Source of the DNA: Psychrobacter sp. I-STPA10
GTDB lineage: Bacteria; Pseudomonadota; Gammaproteobacteria; Pseudomonadales; Moraxellaceae
DNA length: 53,478 bases
Direction of reading: 5' to 3'
Assembly: GCF_021012795.1 (NCBI RefSeq)
Contig: NZ_VFYU01000033.1
Span: forward strand, 1-53,478
Shown: positions 10,200-19,990 of the stretch, in pieces
Layout: each line of letters opens with the position of its first letter
Numbering within the stretch: the first letter of the stretch is position 1
Notes under the pieces: model-generated
Seen by the model: only the letters and a program-made list of their open reading frames with translations
The model's database searches: none
Told to the model about the DNA's origin: nothing
Position numbers and translations under genes: made by a program

Positions 10200-11027
10200 C
10201 TATCCCAACCAATCTGGCTTACGCTTTTGCAAAAACGCCTGTACGCCCTCTTTTCCTTCATCAGAGGCACGAATATCAGCAATGCCTTCTACGGTATACT
10301 GTATCAATGACTCATCAATATCTTGATAAGCCACCTCATCGAGCAGTTTTTTACACACACTCACTGCATTAGGGCTTACTTTGCACAGTTTTTGGCCAAT
10401 ATTAGCAACCACATCTTGTAACTCTTCTTCACTAACTCGCTCATGAATTAAACCAATCCGCCTTGCTTCTTTGGCATCAAATACTTCTGCGGTCAAAAAG
10501 TAACGTCTGGCAGCACGTACGCCCATCGCTTGTACCACATAAGGGCTAATGGTAGCAGGTACTAAACCCAAACGCACCTCACTTAAGCAAAAGCTGGCAG
10601 TTTTCACAGCGATTGCCACATCACAAACTGCGACCAGTCCAACACCACCTGCATAGACATCACCTTGAATGGCAGCCACTGTGGGCTTAGGACAATGGTA
10701 AATGGTGCTAAGCATCTGTGCCAGTTTATTTGCATCGGCAAGGTTTTCACTGTGGTCATAGTCTGCCATTGCTCGCATCCAGTTTAAATCTGCCCCTGCA
10801 CAAAATGCCTTGCCTGCCCCTGTTAATACAATGGCTCGCACTTGAGTGTCTGTGCCTAACTGACTAAAGACTTGCTGCAACTCAGCAATGACTTCATCAT
10901 TAAAAGCATTGCGTTTGTCAGGACGATTTAGGGTCACCGTTGCCACCTGATTGTCAATAGTGACCAATAATGTATTCAACCCCTGATAACTGTTTTTATT
11001 TTTATAATTGCTTTGCTGATTACTCAT
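10200..11027 (-). CDS. liuC: methylglutaconyl-CoA hydratase (enoyl-CoA hydratase family)
   Basis: Predicted to hydrate 3-methylglutaconyl-CoA to HMG-CoA in leucine degradation. The 275-residue crotonase-fold protein shows the CoA/oxyanion motif GKAFCAGADLNWM, the second oxyanion segment GDVYAGGVGLVAVCDVAIA and SEVRLGLVPATISPYV. Crotonase members are hard to separate by motif, and the assignment rests on its place between the two carboxylase subunit genes and on the mvaB and liuA neighbours. The gap to liuB upstream (177 bp) is occupied by a repeat element. Confidence 0.9.
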   Translation of the reverse strand: MSNQQSNYKNKNSYQGLNTLLVTIDNQVATVTLNRPDKRNAFNDEVIAELQQVFSQLGTDTQVRAIVLTGAGKAFCAGADLNWMRAMADYDHSENLADANKLAQMLSTIYHCPKPTVAAIQGDVYAGGVGLVAVCDVAIAVKTASFCLSEVRLGLVPATISPYVVQAMGVRAARRYFLTAEVFDAKEARRIGLIHERVSEEELQDVVANIGQKLCKVSPNAVSVCKKLLDEVAYQDIDESLIQYTVEGIADIRASDEGKEGVQAFLQKRKPDWLG

Positions 11028-11087
11028 AATAGATTCTCTTTTTTATGCCCTTTTATATTGCTACTTTTACACCCTAAATTTATACCC

Positions 11088-11198
11088 TAACACCTCACTC
11101 TCAACTTAATTTTCTAAGGTCATATATGACCCCACCCAAACCCTGCCCTTAAAATAAGGGAGCGGCTAGGAGGGAGTTAAAGTTGTGAGTAAGATATA
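11088..11198. repeat. MITE-like copy of the GC-rich repeat family, degenerate ends
   Basis: It begins with CACCTCACTCTCAACTTAA and ends with a diverged inverted copy (TTAAAGTTGTGAGT). The core ACCCCACCCAAACCCTGCCC and a facing AAGGGAG segment match the better preserved copy at 25387-25496. It sits between liuB and liuC, inside the operon, and may form an RNA hairpin there. Confidence 0.65.
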
Positions 11199-11204
11199 TT
11201 AACT

Positions 11205-12827
11205 TTACATTCTAAAAATACCATACGTGGTATCGTCAATTGGCGCGTTATAAGCGACACTTAACCCCAACGCCAATACTTGTCTGGTATCGGCAGGGTC
11301 AATGATGCCATCGTCCCATAAGCGAGCCGTGGCATAATATGGGTGTCCTTGAGCTTCGTACTGCTCACGAATGGGGGCTTTAAAGGCTTCTTCGTCCTCC
11401 ATACTCCAAGTCTCGCCTTTACGCTCAAAATTATCGCGTTTTACCGTTGCCAATACGGAGGCAGCCTGCTCACCCCCCATCACTGAAATACGGGCATTGG
11501 GCCACATCCACAAAAAGCGAGGGCTATACGCACGTCCACACATACCATAGTTGCCTGCCCCAAATGAGCCACCAACGATCACTGTAAACTTCGGTACATT
11601 GGCATTTGCCACCGCCATCACCATTTTTGCCCCATGGCGAGCGATGCCCTCATTTTCATATTTACGCCCGACCATAAAGCCCGTGATGTTTTGCAAAAAT
11701 ACCAACGGAATTTTGCGCTTACAACACAGCTCAATAAAATGAGTGCCTTTTTGTGCTGACTCACTAAACAAAATACCATTATTGGCAATGATACCCACTT
11801 TCATACCTTCAATATGGGCAAAGCCACATACCAACGTCGTACCAAAACGTGCTTTAAACTCATCAAACTCACTGGCATCGACAATACGAGCAATAATTTC
11901 ACGAATATCAAACGGTTTGCGAGTATCGGTGGGAATGATGCCGTATAGCTCTTTGGCATCATACTTAGGTGGACGGGGGCTGATTTGGTTAAAAGTTTGA
12001 TTGACAGTCTGCTTGGTAGGACGATTTAAATTAGCCACAATATCTCGTGCTAATGACAATGCGTGCGCATCATTTTGTGCCAAATAATCGACCACACCCG
12101 ACAAGCGGGTATGCACATCACCACCACCTAAATCCTCAGCACTGACTTCCTCACCTGTGGCAGCTTTGACCAGTGGTGGCCCTCCCAAAAAGATGGTGCC
12201 TTGCTCTTTGACAATAATCGACTCGTCACTCATCGCTGGCACATACGCCCCACCCGCGGTACAGCTACCCATCACCACCGCAATTTGTGGTATACCTGCT
12301 GCTGACATATTGGCTTGGTTAAAAAAGATACGTCCAAAATGCTCTTTATCAGGGAATACTTCGTCTTGGTTGGGTAAGTTTGCTCCCCCTGAATCCACCA
12401 AATAGACACATGGCAAGTTATTTTCTTTAGCAATCTCTTGTGCTCGCAGGTGTTTTTTCACTGTCATTGGATAATAAGTACCACCTTTAACCGTGGCATC
12501 ATTACACACAATCATACACTCGACACCTGCAATACGCCCAATACCAGCAATCAGCCCTGCCGCAGGAATATCAGCATCGTACATATTAAATGCTGCCATC
12601 GGCGAGATTTCTAAAAATGGCGTGCCCGCATCGAGCAATTGCTCAACCCGCTCACGGGGCAATAATTTGCCGCGAGCCAGATGTTTTGCCCTTGCCCGCT
12701 CTGAGCCACCAACAGCAATGGTTTTTAGATGTGCATATAAATCATCAACCACCGCTTGCATGGCAGCCGCATTTTGCCCAAATTCGGCAGAATTAACACT
12801 CAATTTGCTGGTAATTACAGAAGTCAT
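11205..12827 (-). CDS. liuB: methylcrotonyl-CoA carboxylase, carboxyltransferase (beta) subunit
   Basis: It transfers the carboxyl group from biotin on LiuD to 3-methylcrotonyl-CoA, giving 3-methylglutaconyl-CoA. The length of 540 residues is normal. Visible features are the N-terminal [19 protein letters not shown], the acyl-CoA region [14 protein letters not shown] and the C-terminal carboxybiotin region [20 protein letters not shown]. Propionyl-CoA carboxylase beta is a relative, but the gene set around it points to methylcrotonyl-CoA. It follows the two acyl-CoA synthetase genes (89-bp gap). Confidence 0.95.
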   Translation of the reverse strand: MTSVITSKLSVNSAEFGQNAAAMQAVVDDLYAHLKTIAVGGSERARAKHLARGKLLPRERVEQLLDAGTPFLEISPMAAFNMYDADIPAAGLIAGIGRIAGVECMIVCNDATVKGGTYYPMTVKKHLRAQEIAKENNLPCVYLVDSGGANLPNQDEVFPDKEHFGRIFFNQANMSAAGIPQIAVVMGSCTAGGAYVPAMSDESIIVKEQGTIFLGGPPLVKAATGEEVSAEDLGGGDVHTRLSGVVDYLAQNDAHALSLARDIVANLNRPTKQTVNQTFNQISPRPPKYDAKELYGIIPTDTRKPFDIREIIARIVDASEFDEFKARFGTTLVCGFAHIEGMKVGIIANNGILFSESAQKGTHFIELCCKRKIPLVFLQNITGFMVGRKYENEGIARHGAKMVMAVANANVPKFTVIVGGSFGAGNYGMCGRAYSPRFLWMWPNARISVMGGEQAASVLATVKRDNFERKGETWSMEDEEAFKAPIREQYEAQGHPYYATARLWDDGIIDPADTRQVLALGLSVAYNAPIDDTTYGIFRM

Positions 12828-12916
12828 AAATGCTCTTTTTCTTTATTTAATTGATGTAATCGGGTTAATAGTATTAAGTCTTGGATCAAGTTTGAGCAGA
12901 GATAAATTTAAAAACC

Positions 12917-14662
12917 CTATTTTATCCCCAACTCTTGTTTCATCATCTCAGTAATTTTATACTTTTGAATCTTGCCAGTGACTGTCATTGGGTACGCTTC
13001 AACAAAGCGATAATATTTTGGTACTTTATAATGAGCAATGTTATCACGGCAAAACTGCTGCACTTCCTCTTGCGTCAATGTGACACCTTTTTTGGGAATA
13101 ATCCATGCAGCCAATACTTCGCCATAATGGTCATCTGGTACACCAACAACTTGTACATCACGAATTTTCGGATGACGATATAGATAGTTTTCAATTTCTA
13201 CAGGATAGATGTTCTCACCCCCACGAATCACCATATCTTTACTACGTCCGACGATTTTAATAAATCCCTCTTCGTCCATAACACCTAAATCGCCAGTGTG
13301 CATCCAGCCATCTTGAACAGCCTGCTTGGTCTTAAAACGGCTACCCCAATAACCTTTCATCACTGAATAACCACGCGTTAACACTTCTCCTGTCTCTCCA
13401 ATCGGTACAACTTCACCCGTCTGCGTATCGACAATTTTGATTTCTATATTTGGCTGAACTAAGCCAACAGTTGAGACTCTTCTTTCTATCGATACATGCT
13501 TGGTGGTTTGACAAGATAAAGGACTGGTTTCTGTCATACCATAAGCAATGGTAATCTCACTCATATGCATGTCACTCATAACTCGGCGCATCAGCTCAAT
13601 CGGACAGCTCGATCCCCCCATAATACCAGTACGCAATGATGACAAATCATATTGCTCAAAGTCTGAATGATCAAGCATAGCAATAAACATCGTTGGTACT
13701 GCATGCATGGCTGTGCAACGCTCTTGTTCAATCGCCTGCATCACACTAACTGCATCAAAAGCTTCACTAGGATAGACCAAGCACCCACCATGAGTAAACG
13801 TCGCAATATTACCAAGCACCATCGCAAAGCAGTGATATAACGGCAGTGGTAAGCATAGTCGATCCTTATGAGTAAAACCCAGTGTCTCAGCAGTAAAATA
13901 CCCATTATTCAAGATATTACGATGGGTCAGGGTTGCCCCTTTGGGTGTACCTGTCGTCCCACTGGTAAACTGCACATTAATTGGGTCAGTATTTTTTAAT
14001 CTTGCTTGACGCTCGGCAACTCGGGGGTCATTGGCATCACCTTCTGCTATCCATTCAGAAAACTTTTGCATAAAGTTAAACGTTTCATCTGTATCAGCCT
14101 CATCAATCCAAATGATACGCTCAATGGTAGGAATCTCAACTAGATCCAACTGCTTATAATCTTTGTGATAAATCTCAGGGCAAAGCTCATGGATAATTTT
14201 TGCATAATCACTGGTTTTAAAATGGCGCATCAATACTAGGGTAGAACAGCCTAACTTGTTAAGGGCATATTGCAGCTCAAAGCTGCGATAGGCTGGATTA
14301 ATATTAACTAAGATAACGCCAATTTTTGCAGTCGCCAACTGTACCAGTAGCCATTCAGCATTATTATGCGACCAGATACCCAAACGGTCACCTACTTCAA
14401 GCCCCATTTCTATCATAGCGCTAGCTAGTTGATTGACTTTCTCTTGTAGCTGCTGATATGTCCAGCGAATACCTTGATGACAAGAAACCAGTGCTTCATG
14501 TTCAGGATATTTGTCACAAATAGCATCAAAAAAATCGCCAATAGTGGCTTCAATGAGGGGTATTTTAGGGCCTTTATCATGGCTCATTTTTAGTGGCGTA
14601 TTCGCTGATTTTGCACCCATTTCCACGCTAGCAATGTCATCAATAAATATAGTCTCTGCCAT
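12917..14662 (-). CDS. AMP-forming acyl-CoA synthetase, copy 1
   Basis: An adenylate-forming enzyme that should convert a carboxylic acid, ATP and CoA to an acyl-CoA. The P-loop-like motif [18 protein letters not shown], the YGMTETSP motif, [23 protein letters not shown] and the C-terminal catalytic Lys in VTGKIQKYK are all present. The ATG at 14662 has AAAGGA six bases upstream; an earlier TTG at 14677 would lie inside that ribosome-binding site. It is closely related over its full length to the next gene, so the two arose by tandem duplication. The substrate is unknown; position suggests isovalerate or other short branched acids, and medium-chain acids are possible. Confidence 0.88.
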   Translation of the reverse strand: MAETIFIDDIASVEMGAKSANTPLKMSHDKGPKIPLIEATIGDFFDAICDKYPEHEALVSCHQGIRWTYQQLQEKVNQLASAMIEMGLEVGDRLGIWSHNNAEWLLVQLATAKIGVILVNINPAYRSFELQYALNKLGCSTLVLMRHFKTSDYAKIIHELCPEIYHKDYKQLDLVEIPTIERIIWIDEADTDETFNFMQKFSEWIAEGDANDPRVAERQARLKNTDPINVQFTSGTTGTPKGATLTHRNILNNGYFTAETLGFTHKDRLCLPLPLYHCFAMVLGNIATFTHGGCLVYPSEAFDAVSVMQAIEQERCTAMHAVPTMFIAMLDHSDFEQYDLSSLRTGIMGGSSCPIELMRRVMSDMHMSEITIAYGMTETSPLSCQTTKHVSIERRVSTVGLVQPNIEIKIVDTQTGEVVPIGETGEVLTRGYSVMKGYWGSRFKTKQAVQDGWMHTGDLGVMDEEGFIKIVGRSKDMVIRGGENIYPVEIENYLYRHPKIRDVQVVGVPDDHYGEVLAAWIIPKKGVTLTQEEVQQFCRDNIAHYKVPKYYRFVEAYPMTVTGKIQKYKITEMMKQELGIK

Positions 14663-14813
14663 TATAAATCCTTTCAATACTTTTTTGCTCTTTGCAACTT
14701 GACAAATCTACCACTTTATCACTGCAACCAAACTCTCCTTAACCTTTCCATGATAGGAAAGTTTAGCGGCAAGTGATTTCTAACTCTATACAAACCAACC
14801 TTAGCCCCTTAGC

Positions 14814-16571
14814 CTAGGAAAGTCCTAATTCTTCTTTCATTGCCTCAACAATTTTGAATTTTTGAATTTTGCCAGTGATGGTCATCGGATATTCCTCAAC
14901 AAAGCGATAATATTTTGGCACTTTATAATGGGCAATGTTATCACGGCAGAATTGCTTAACCTCCTCTTCGGTCAGCTCAGCATCTTTTTTAGCGATAATC
15001 CACGCTGCTAATACTTCGCCATAATGGTCATCTGGGACACCGACAATCTGCACATCACGGATTTTTGGATGGCGGTATAGATAGTTTTCAATCTCCACAG
15101 GATAGATATTCTCACCACCGCGAATAACCATATCCTTACTACGTCCAACAATTTTAATATAGCCTTCTTCGTCCATGATTGCCAAATCGCCTGTGTGCAT
15201 CCAGCCATCTTGGATTGCCTCTTTGGTCTTAAAGCGACTGCCCCAATAGCCTTTCATCACCGAATAGCCGCGAGTTAATAGCTCACCTGTTTCTCCAATC
15301 GGCACAACTTCGCCTGTTTCGGTATCAACAATTTTCACCTCAATATTAGGTTGTACCAAGCCCACGGTCGAGACTTGCTTCTCTAATGGAGTATGCTCGT
15401 TGGTCTGGCAAGACACAGGGCTGGTTTCGGTCATACCATAAGCGATGGTAACCTCATTCATGTGCATCTCATTAATCACCCGACGCATCACCTCAATCGG
15501 GCAGCTTGAGCCTGCCATAATCCCTGTACGCAAACTGGACAAATCGTATTGTTTAAAATCAGGGTGGTCAAGCTCAGCAATAAACATGGTTGGCACACCA
15601 TGCAAACCTGTACACTTCTCTTCTTCAACCGTTTGCAATACGGTTAATGGGTCAAAACCATCATTTGGATAAACCATACAACCGCCATGGGTCAGCACCG
15701 CCAAATTGCCCAGCACCATACCAAAGCAGTGATATAACGGCACAGGAATACATAGCCTGTCTTCATGGGTTAGGTTCATCGCCTCACCGATGAAATAGCC
15801 GTTATTTAAAATATTGCGGTGAGTCAGTGTTGCCCCTTTCGGTGTGCCAGTTGTGCCACTGGTAAATTGTACGTTAATCGGGTCGGTATTTTTAAGGGTT
15901 GCTTGACGCGCAGCCACTCGGGGGTCATCGGCATCGCCTTCAGCAAGCCAATTAGAAAACTTCTGCATAAAGCCAAAGGTTTCATCAGTATCTGGCTCAT
16001 CAATCCAGATAATACGCTCAACGGTCGGAATTTCTACCAAATCAAGTTGATGATATGGCTTGTGATAAATCTCAGGGCATAGCTCACGGATAAGCTGTGC
16101 ATAATCACTGCTCTTAAAGTGACGCATCAGCACCAATACCGAACAGCCCAATTTATTTAACGCATATTGCAACTCAAAGGTGCGATAAGCAGGGTTAATA
16201 TTCACCAAAATCACCCCAACCTTTGCAGTAGCAAGCTGTAGCAACAGCCATTCTGCATTGTTGTGTGACCAAATGCCCAAACGGTCGCCCACCTCAAGCC
16301 CCATCTCAATCATGGCACTGGCAAGCTGATTGACCTTGCGTTGCAGCTGCCGATACGTCCAGCGAATGTTTTGCTGACGCACCACCAAGGCTTCACGCTC
16401 AGGGTATTTGTCACAAATGGCATCAAAAAAATCACCAATGGTCGCCTCAATCAAAGGCACTTGTGGGCCTTTATCATGGCTCATGGTGAGAGGTGCGTTG
16501 GCAGACTTTGCGCCCATATTGATATGGGTGAGTGTCTCTAAGATGTTATTAGTAGAAAGTTTGGCAGTCAT
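14814..16571 (-). CDS. AMP-forming acyl-CoA synthetase, copy 2
   Basis: Paralogue of the gene at 12917-14662, with the same motif set ([39 protein letters not shown], catalytic Lys in ITGKIQKFK). By eye roughly four residues in five are shared, with the differences concentrated at the N terminus and around 280-400. Of two consecutive ATGs, the one at 16571 has AAAGGA at seven bases and gives 585 residues; the TTG at 16586 is unlikely. It is the first gene of the liu operon, with a strong promoter 120-150 bp upstream, and probably feeds acyl-CoA into the pathway. Confidence 0.88.
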   Translation of the reverse strand: MTAKLSTNNILETLTHINMGAKSANAPLTMSHDKGPQVPLIEATIGDFFDAICDKYPEREALVVRQQNIRWTYRQLQRKVNQLASAMIEMGLEVGDRLGIWSHNNAEWLLLQLATAKVGVILVNINPAYRTFELQYALNKLGCSVLVLMRHFKSSDYAQLIRELCPEIYHKPYHQLDLVEIPTVERIIWIDEPDTDETFGFMQKFSNWLAEGDADDPRVAARQATLKNTDPINVQFTSGTTGTPKGATLTHRNILNNGYFIGEAMNLTHEDRLCIPVPLYHCFGMVLGNLAVLTHGGCMVYPNDGFDPLTVLQTVEEEKCTGLHGVPTMFIAELDHPDFKQYDLSSLRTGIMAGSSCPIEVMRRVINEMHMNEVTIAYGMTETSPVSCQTNEHTPLEKQVSTVGLVQPNIEVKIVDTETGEVVPIGETGELLTRGYSVMKGYWGSRFKTKEAIQDGWMHTGDLAIMDEEGYIKIVGRSKDMVIRGGENIYPVEIENYLYRHPKIRDVQIVGVPDDHYGEVLAAWIIAKKDAELTEEEVKQFCRDNIAHYKVPKYYRFVEEYPMTITGKIQKFKIVEAMKEELGLS

Positions 16572-16690
16572 CATGAATCCTTTCAATTTATATTCTATTT
16601 ATGAATTGATACTAGCTAGAATACGCCTTTAGTCTGAATATCCTAATGATACTCTACCAAAAACATATCATACTCCTTGTATATGACTTT

Positions 16691-16720
16691 AATATAACTC
16701 TCATTAATTGGCACTGTCAA
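16691..16720 (-). promoter_or_regulatory. sigma70-type promoter of the liu operon
   Basis: Read on the minus strand, TTGACA is followed after 18 bases by TATATT. The -35 matches the consensus exactly and the -10 at five of six positions. The predicted start of transcription is near 16684, giving a leader of about 113 bases before the acyl-CoA synthetase start codon. Confidence 0.65.
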
Positions 16721-16739
16721 TCACTAACTTTATAATAAC

Positions 16740-16754
16740 GATACAAATCGTATC
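16740..16754. promoter_or_regulatory. candidate operator upstream of the liu promoter
   Basis: GATAC-AAATC-GTATC has perfect 5-bp arms, 20 bp upstream of the -35 box. A related ATGATA/TATCAT pair lies downstream of the predicted transcript start (16646-16671). Repeated GATAC/GTATC half-sites suggest a dimeric regulator. No LiuR (MerR-type) gene is adjacent. Confidence 0.3.
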
Positions 16755-16773
16755 ATCTAATGATATTTACATA

Positions 16774-17217
16774 TTAAGAGGCATTACCTGAGATGGGGGC
16801 ATCAACTAAATTCATGGCATTGGCATAAATATCAGCAGGAAAAGAGCGAGACTTACGCATGATAGGGTCAATACAAACCGCCGTAATGCTACAACTTGCA
16901 CAACGCTCATTGGTTTCAGCGTTATACATATCCTGCACCACAGTCACTGATTTTTTACTGACCTTATCAATATAAGACTCAATATAAACCACATCACCTG
17001 CCAACAACTCTTTAAAATAACGCAGATTTTGTTCAACCGTCGCCATCGCAATCTCACCTTGGCGCAATACACTGGGGGTAATGCCTATATGATTGAACGC
17101 ATGCCAAATGGATTCTTCAAACATGTCATTATAAGTACGAATATTGACATGCCCCATGTGGTCACACTGCCAACTATGTACTGCGCTACGCCCAGTCGCA
17201 AATATTTTGTCATTCAT
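16774..17217 (-). CDS. acyl-CoA thioesterase, hotdog fold (4-hydroxybenzoyl-CoA thioesterase/YbgC-like)
   Basis: A small 147-residue hotdog-fold protein. WQCDHMGHVNIRTYNDMFEES carries the Asp and the local pattern of the 4HBT family active site. It should hydrolyse an acyl-CoA to free acid and CoA in the cytoplasm; the substrate cannot be read from the sequence. AAGGGA lies seven bases before the ATG. It runs in the same direction as the liu genes but is separated from them by the promoter at 16691-16720, so it is probably a separate unit, possibly transcribed with trmL upstream (106-bp gap). Confidence 0.8.
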   Translation of the reverse strand: MNDKIFATGRSAVHSWQCDHMGHVNIRTYNDMFEESIWHAFNHIGITPSVLRQGEIAMATVEQNLRYFKELLAGDVVYIESYIDKVSKKSVTVVQDMYNAETNERCASCSITAVCIDPIMRKSRSFPADIYANAMNLVDAPISGNAS

Positions 17218-17323
17218 TTTCTATTCCCTTGTTATATACCTTGTTACAATTACGCCACTCTCAACGATCACTGCTTGCTGTTGCTCATTAATAACGATTA
17301 ATGTAAAAAATAATTAACAATAA

Positions 17324-17905
17324 CTACTTAGGGTCATAAGGGGTTAAATCATCATAACCCACACTGGCACCCACATCACCAATAAAACCTTGTTGTCGCC
17401 ATAACTCATAGACACAAATTGCCACTGTATTTGCCAAATTTAGGCTACGAGAATCAGGACGCATTGGCAATCTTAGCCAGTTATCGCTACCAATATCAGC
17501 GCGTACCTCTTCTGCCAATCCTGCCGTCTCCGAGCCAAATACCAATGCGGTAGTAGTGATGACTGTAGGGGCTATGGTTGCTTGTTGCTGAGGGCTTTGT
17601 TCTTGCTTAGGGGATACCCCAAAGTCATATTCATAAAAACTGCGACTTAACTTGGTGGTTAATGCCACAATTTTTTGGCAACCATGCTCAGTCAAACTTT
17701 GCCGAGCCTCAGCCCAGTTTTCATGCACTAAAAGACTGGCATATTCATGATAATCCAGTCCTGCGCGGCGTAGTTTTTTATCTGCTAAATCAAAGCCTAG
17801 TGGCTTCACCAGATGCAGTTGTACCCCCACATTGGCACAAAGTCGTATGATGTTGCCCGTATTACTAGGAATTTTTGGTTGTACTAAAACAACATGAATA
17901 TTCAT
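17324..17905 (-). CDS. trmL: tRNA (cytidine/uridine-34 2'-O)-methyltransferase, SpoU family
   Basis: A SAM-dependent trefoil-knot (SPOUT) methyltransferase acting on the wobble base of leucine tRNAs. The signature motifs are VLVQPKIPSNTGNIIRLCAN at the N terminus, LVFGSETAGL in the middle and LPMRPDSRSLNLANTVAICVYE at the C terminus. The ATG at 17905 gives 193 residues, starting directly at the conserved strand. An in-frame TTG at 17929 would add eight residues without support. The length is slightly above E. coli TrmL (about 157) because of a Gln-rich insert before the middle motif. Confidence 0.9.
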   Translation of the reverse strand: MNIHVVLVQPKIPSNTGNIIRLCANVGVQLHLVKPLGFDLADKKLRRAGLDYHEYASLLVHENWAEARQSLTEHGCQKIVALTTKLSRSFYEYDFGVSPKQEQSPQQQATIAPTVITTTALVFGSETAGLAEEVRADIGSDNWLRLPMRPDSRSLNLANTVAICVYELWRQQGFIGDVGASVGYDDLTPYDPK

Positions 17906-17961
17906 GATATGATCAGCCTTAAAATACAAATAATTATAATTACTTACATTTTATCACTTTG

Positions 17962-17996
17962 ATGATATTATCATTTTTACTATGATAATCATAACC
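17962..17996. promoter_or_regulatory. AT-rich double palindrome resembling a Fur box
   Basis: ATGATATTATCAT (17962-17974) is followed by ATGATAATCAT (17982-17992). The second matches the 11-base core of the Fur consensus exactly, but its flanks match poorly. It lies between the divergent trmL and entericidin-like genes and could serve either. Confidence 0.3.
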
Positions 17997-18072
17997 TAAT
18001 GAGTCATCAGAATTAAATGGCAAAAGCTAGGTTTTACTAACTCTTAACAATACTATTATTAAGGATTGAATG

Positions 18073-18225
18073 ATGAAAAAAGTTATTCTTGCTTCTATCG
18101 CTGCGATGATTGTTTTAACTGGCTGTAATACTTTTAAAGGTTTGGGTAAAGACATCTCTAAAGCAGGTGATGGCGTGACCAAAACTGCGGACAAAACTGA
18201 AGATAAAATTAAAGAAGAGTTATAA
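18073..18225 (+). CDS. ecnB: entericidin-like small lipoprotein
   Basis: A 50-residue lipoprotein precursor: MKKVILASIAAMIVLTG, a lipobox ending at Cys (LTGC), then GLGKDISKAGDGVTKTADK as in the entericidin A/B family of small envelope lipoproteins linked to stress and cell lysis. AAGGA at 18061 is seven bases before this ATG; another ATG lies one codon earlier. No second entericidin gene (antidote) is beside it. A terminator follows 45 bp downstream. The symbol is by family resemblance; the A/B type cannot be settled by eye. Confidence 0.85.
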   Translation: MKKVILASIAAMIVLTGCNTFKGLGKDISKAGDGVTKTADKTEDKIKEEL

Positions 18226-18270
18226 GCCAAATTGAGCTTCTAAACCTTTTTATTAGCATTATTAATGCTT

Positions 18271-18300
18271 AAAAAACCTGTCAACATGGCAGGTTTTTTT
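18271..18300 (+). terminator. rho-independent terminator after the entericidin-like gene
   Basis: An A-run, ACCTGTC, a 5-base loop, GGCAGGT and then a T-run. It is symmetrical enough to act in both directions between this gene and the convergent hemW. Confidence 0.85.
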
Positions 18301-18320
18301 GTATTTTTTTGTTATTAAAG

Positions 18321-18379
18321 TAGGTGCTGTTGAACAGTCATCTTCATAGGAAAACGGGGTGAAAGTTTAACAGACCCTA
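18321..18379. repeat. short deletion form of the GGGTCTGTT MITE-like element
   Basis: It begins TAGGTGCTGTTGAAC and ends GTTTAACAGACCCTA, so both ends match the 217-bp element at 38372-38588. Only about 59 bp remain, the whole centre being absent. It lies between the terminator and the hemW stop codon. Confidence 0.7.
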
Positions 18380-18384
18380 CCCTA

Positions 18385-19686
18385 CTACAAAAAAGCTTGC
18401 AGCACATGATTTAGATAACGCTGACCCAATGCCGTTGCCACTATGTTTGTTTCTACCTGTGTTATCTCTAATTGCCCATTTTTTTTATTTTTGCCTAGCG
18501 CATCAGCTTTTGTCTCAAGCAATAATCCTTGCTGTATTAACTGTTGTAATATTGGTTCAATCACTGCAATATCTTGACCTGTGCGCTCACCATACATGGC
18601 TTTTGGCACACCTTGAGTCAAGCGTAGAGCATTCATCATAAATTCACTTGCCATCTCTTCATCAGTAATGGCTTGCCAGCCGACCAGCTTAGGTGCTTTA
18701 TCAAAATTCATATAATCTTTGGGCAGACGTGAACGGCTAAAACGATAAATTCCTTGTGAAGGTTGTAAGTGTTCTGCTTGCCATTTGTCTGTTTGCAAAC
18801 TGATTTTACCATGTGCCCCTGCCCCTATCGCCAAATAATCACCAAATTGCCAATAGTTTAGATTATGACGACATGGCTTATCCGTCTGCCCTGACCATGC
18901 TGAGACTTCATAATTATCATAGCCCATCGCTATTAATTGTGCTCGCCCTGCTTGCTCAATATCTGCCAGCATGTCTTCATCAGGCAATACAGGGGTTTGC
19001 CGATAAAAGACAGTATTTGGCTCAATGGTAAGCTGATACCATGATAAATGCGTCGCGCCTGCTGTATGCGCTTGTTGCAAATCAGTGACTGCTTCACTTA
19101 CCGTTTGTGACGGCAATCCATACATCAAATCAACATTGATACGCTCAAACCCTGCCTGCCGAGCCGCTTTAATGGCATTTTCTGCCTGCTGTGGATTATG
19201 AATACGCCCAAGCTTACTAAGATGATGCGGAACAAAACTTTGTACCCCAATAGACAGACGATTGATACCTACTTCTAAATACTCGGCAAAAGGCGCATGC
19301 TCAAGCGTACCAGGATTGGCCTCCATCGTCACTTCTATGTCATCAGCAAAGGGCAAACGCTTTTGTAAATAGTCAAATAAGCGTTGATACTGCTGAATCG
19401 GTAATAATGAGGGCGTGCCACCACCAATAAAAATACTGCTGATTTGTCGTCCCTGTAACCAATGCAGCTGCGAGTCAATGTCTGCCATCAGCGCAGTAAC
19501 ATAACGATGATACAAATCTTTGTCAGGGGCAGAGATTTGATGCGAGTTAAAATCGCAATAGGGACATTTACGCACACACCATGGGATATGAATATAAAGT
19601 GCTAATGGAATCTGAGTAATATCAAGCTGATGCGATAATGGGTATGGCTGTGATGGCTTGTGGCTGTCTAAGTACATATTCATCAT
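18385..19686 (-). CDS. hemW: HemW, radical-SAM heme chaperone (coproporphyrinogen oxidase-like)
   Basis: HemW binds a [4Fe-4S] cluster and heme and is thought to deliver heme to membrane enzymes. The cluster motif CVRKCPYCDFNSH (Cys 37, 41, 44) has the HemW form CxxxCxxCDFNSH. The extra Cys of true HemN is not seen. GGGTPSLL and the SIGVQSF segment follow. The 433 residues are longer than the usual 380 or so, with additions at the N terminus and in the last 60 residues (Lys/Gly/Asn-rich). Several ATGs lie at the start, and there is no clear ribosome-binding site to choose among them. Confidence 0.9.
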   Translation of the reverse strand: MMNMYLDSHKPSQPYPLSHQLDITQIPLALYIHIPWCVRKCPYCDFNSHQISAPDKDLYHRYVTALMADIDSQLHWLQGRQISSIFIGGGTPSLLPIQQYQRLFDYLQKRLPFADDIEVTMEANPGTLEHAPFAEYLEVGINRLSIGVQSFVPHHLSKLGRIHNPQQAENAIKAARQAGFERINVDLMYGLPSQTVSEAVTDLQQAHTAGATHLSWYQLTIEPNTVFYRQTPVLPDEDMLADIEQAGRAQLIAMGYDNYEVSAWSGQTDKPCRHNLNYWQFGDYLAIGAGAHGKISLQTDKWQAEHLQPSQGIYRFSRSRLPKDYMNFDKAPKLVGWQAITDEEMASEFMMNALRLTQGVPKAMYGERTGQDIAVIEPILQQLIQQGLLLETKADALGKNKKNGQLEITQVETNIVATALGQRYLNHVLQAFL

Positions 19687-19990
19687 ATATTGGTGATAGG
19701 TTTGCTATAATAGCGAAAAGTTAAAACATTGGGCTGTTTGCATACACCCAAGCAAAATGGACAACTTAAAAAGCTTAACTTAAAAAGCTTAAAAAGATAG
19801 GTAAATTAAAAAATAAACGCTAGGATACGCTGAATCAGCTATTATGAATACCCCCAAATATCTTAAGGTAAATATATTAAGTATCTTAAACTGCGTTATC
19901 TCACCTAAACCATTGAAGCTATTTTGCTTACAGGGTTTGCTTAACTAATTTACTAAAACAAAGACGTTTTCAATCTTCACGAGGCAAGTC
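19687..19990. other. intergenic region between divergent hemW and EVE genes
   Basis: No gene is seen. It holds two perfect adjacent copies of the 14-mer AACTTAAAAAGCTT (19763-19776 and 19777-19790) and presumably the promoters of both divergent genes, none of which I can place with confidence. Confidence 0.5.

Noticed and set aside
18027..18230. 67-codon open frame on the minus strand
   Set aside because: It is antisense to the well-supported entericidin-like gene, which has a lipobox and a ribosome-binding site.
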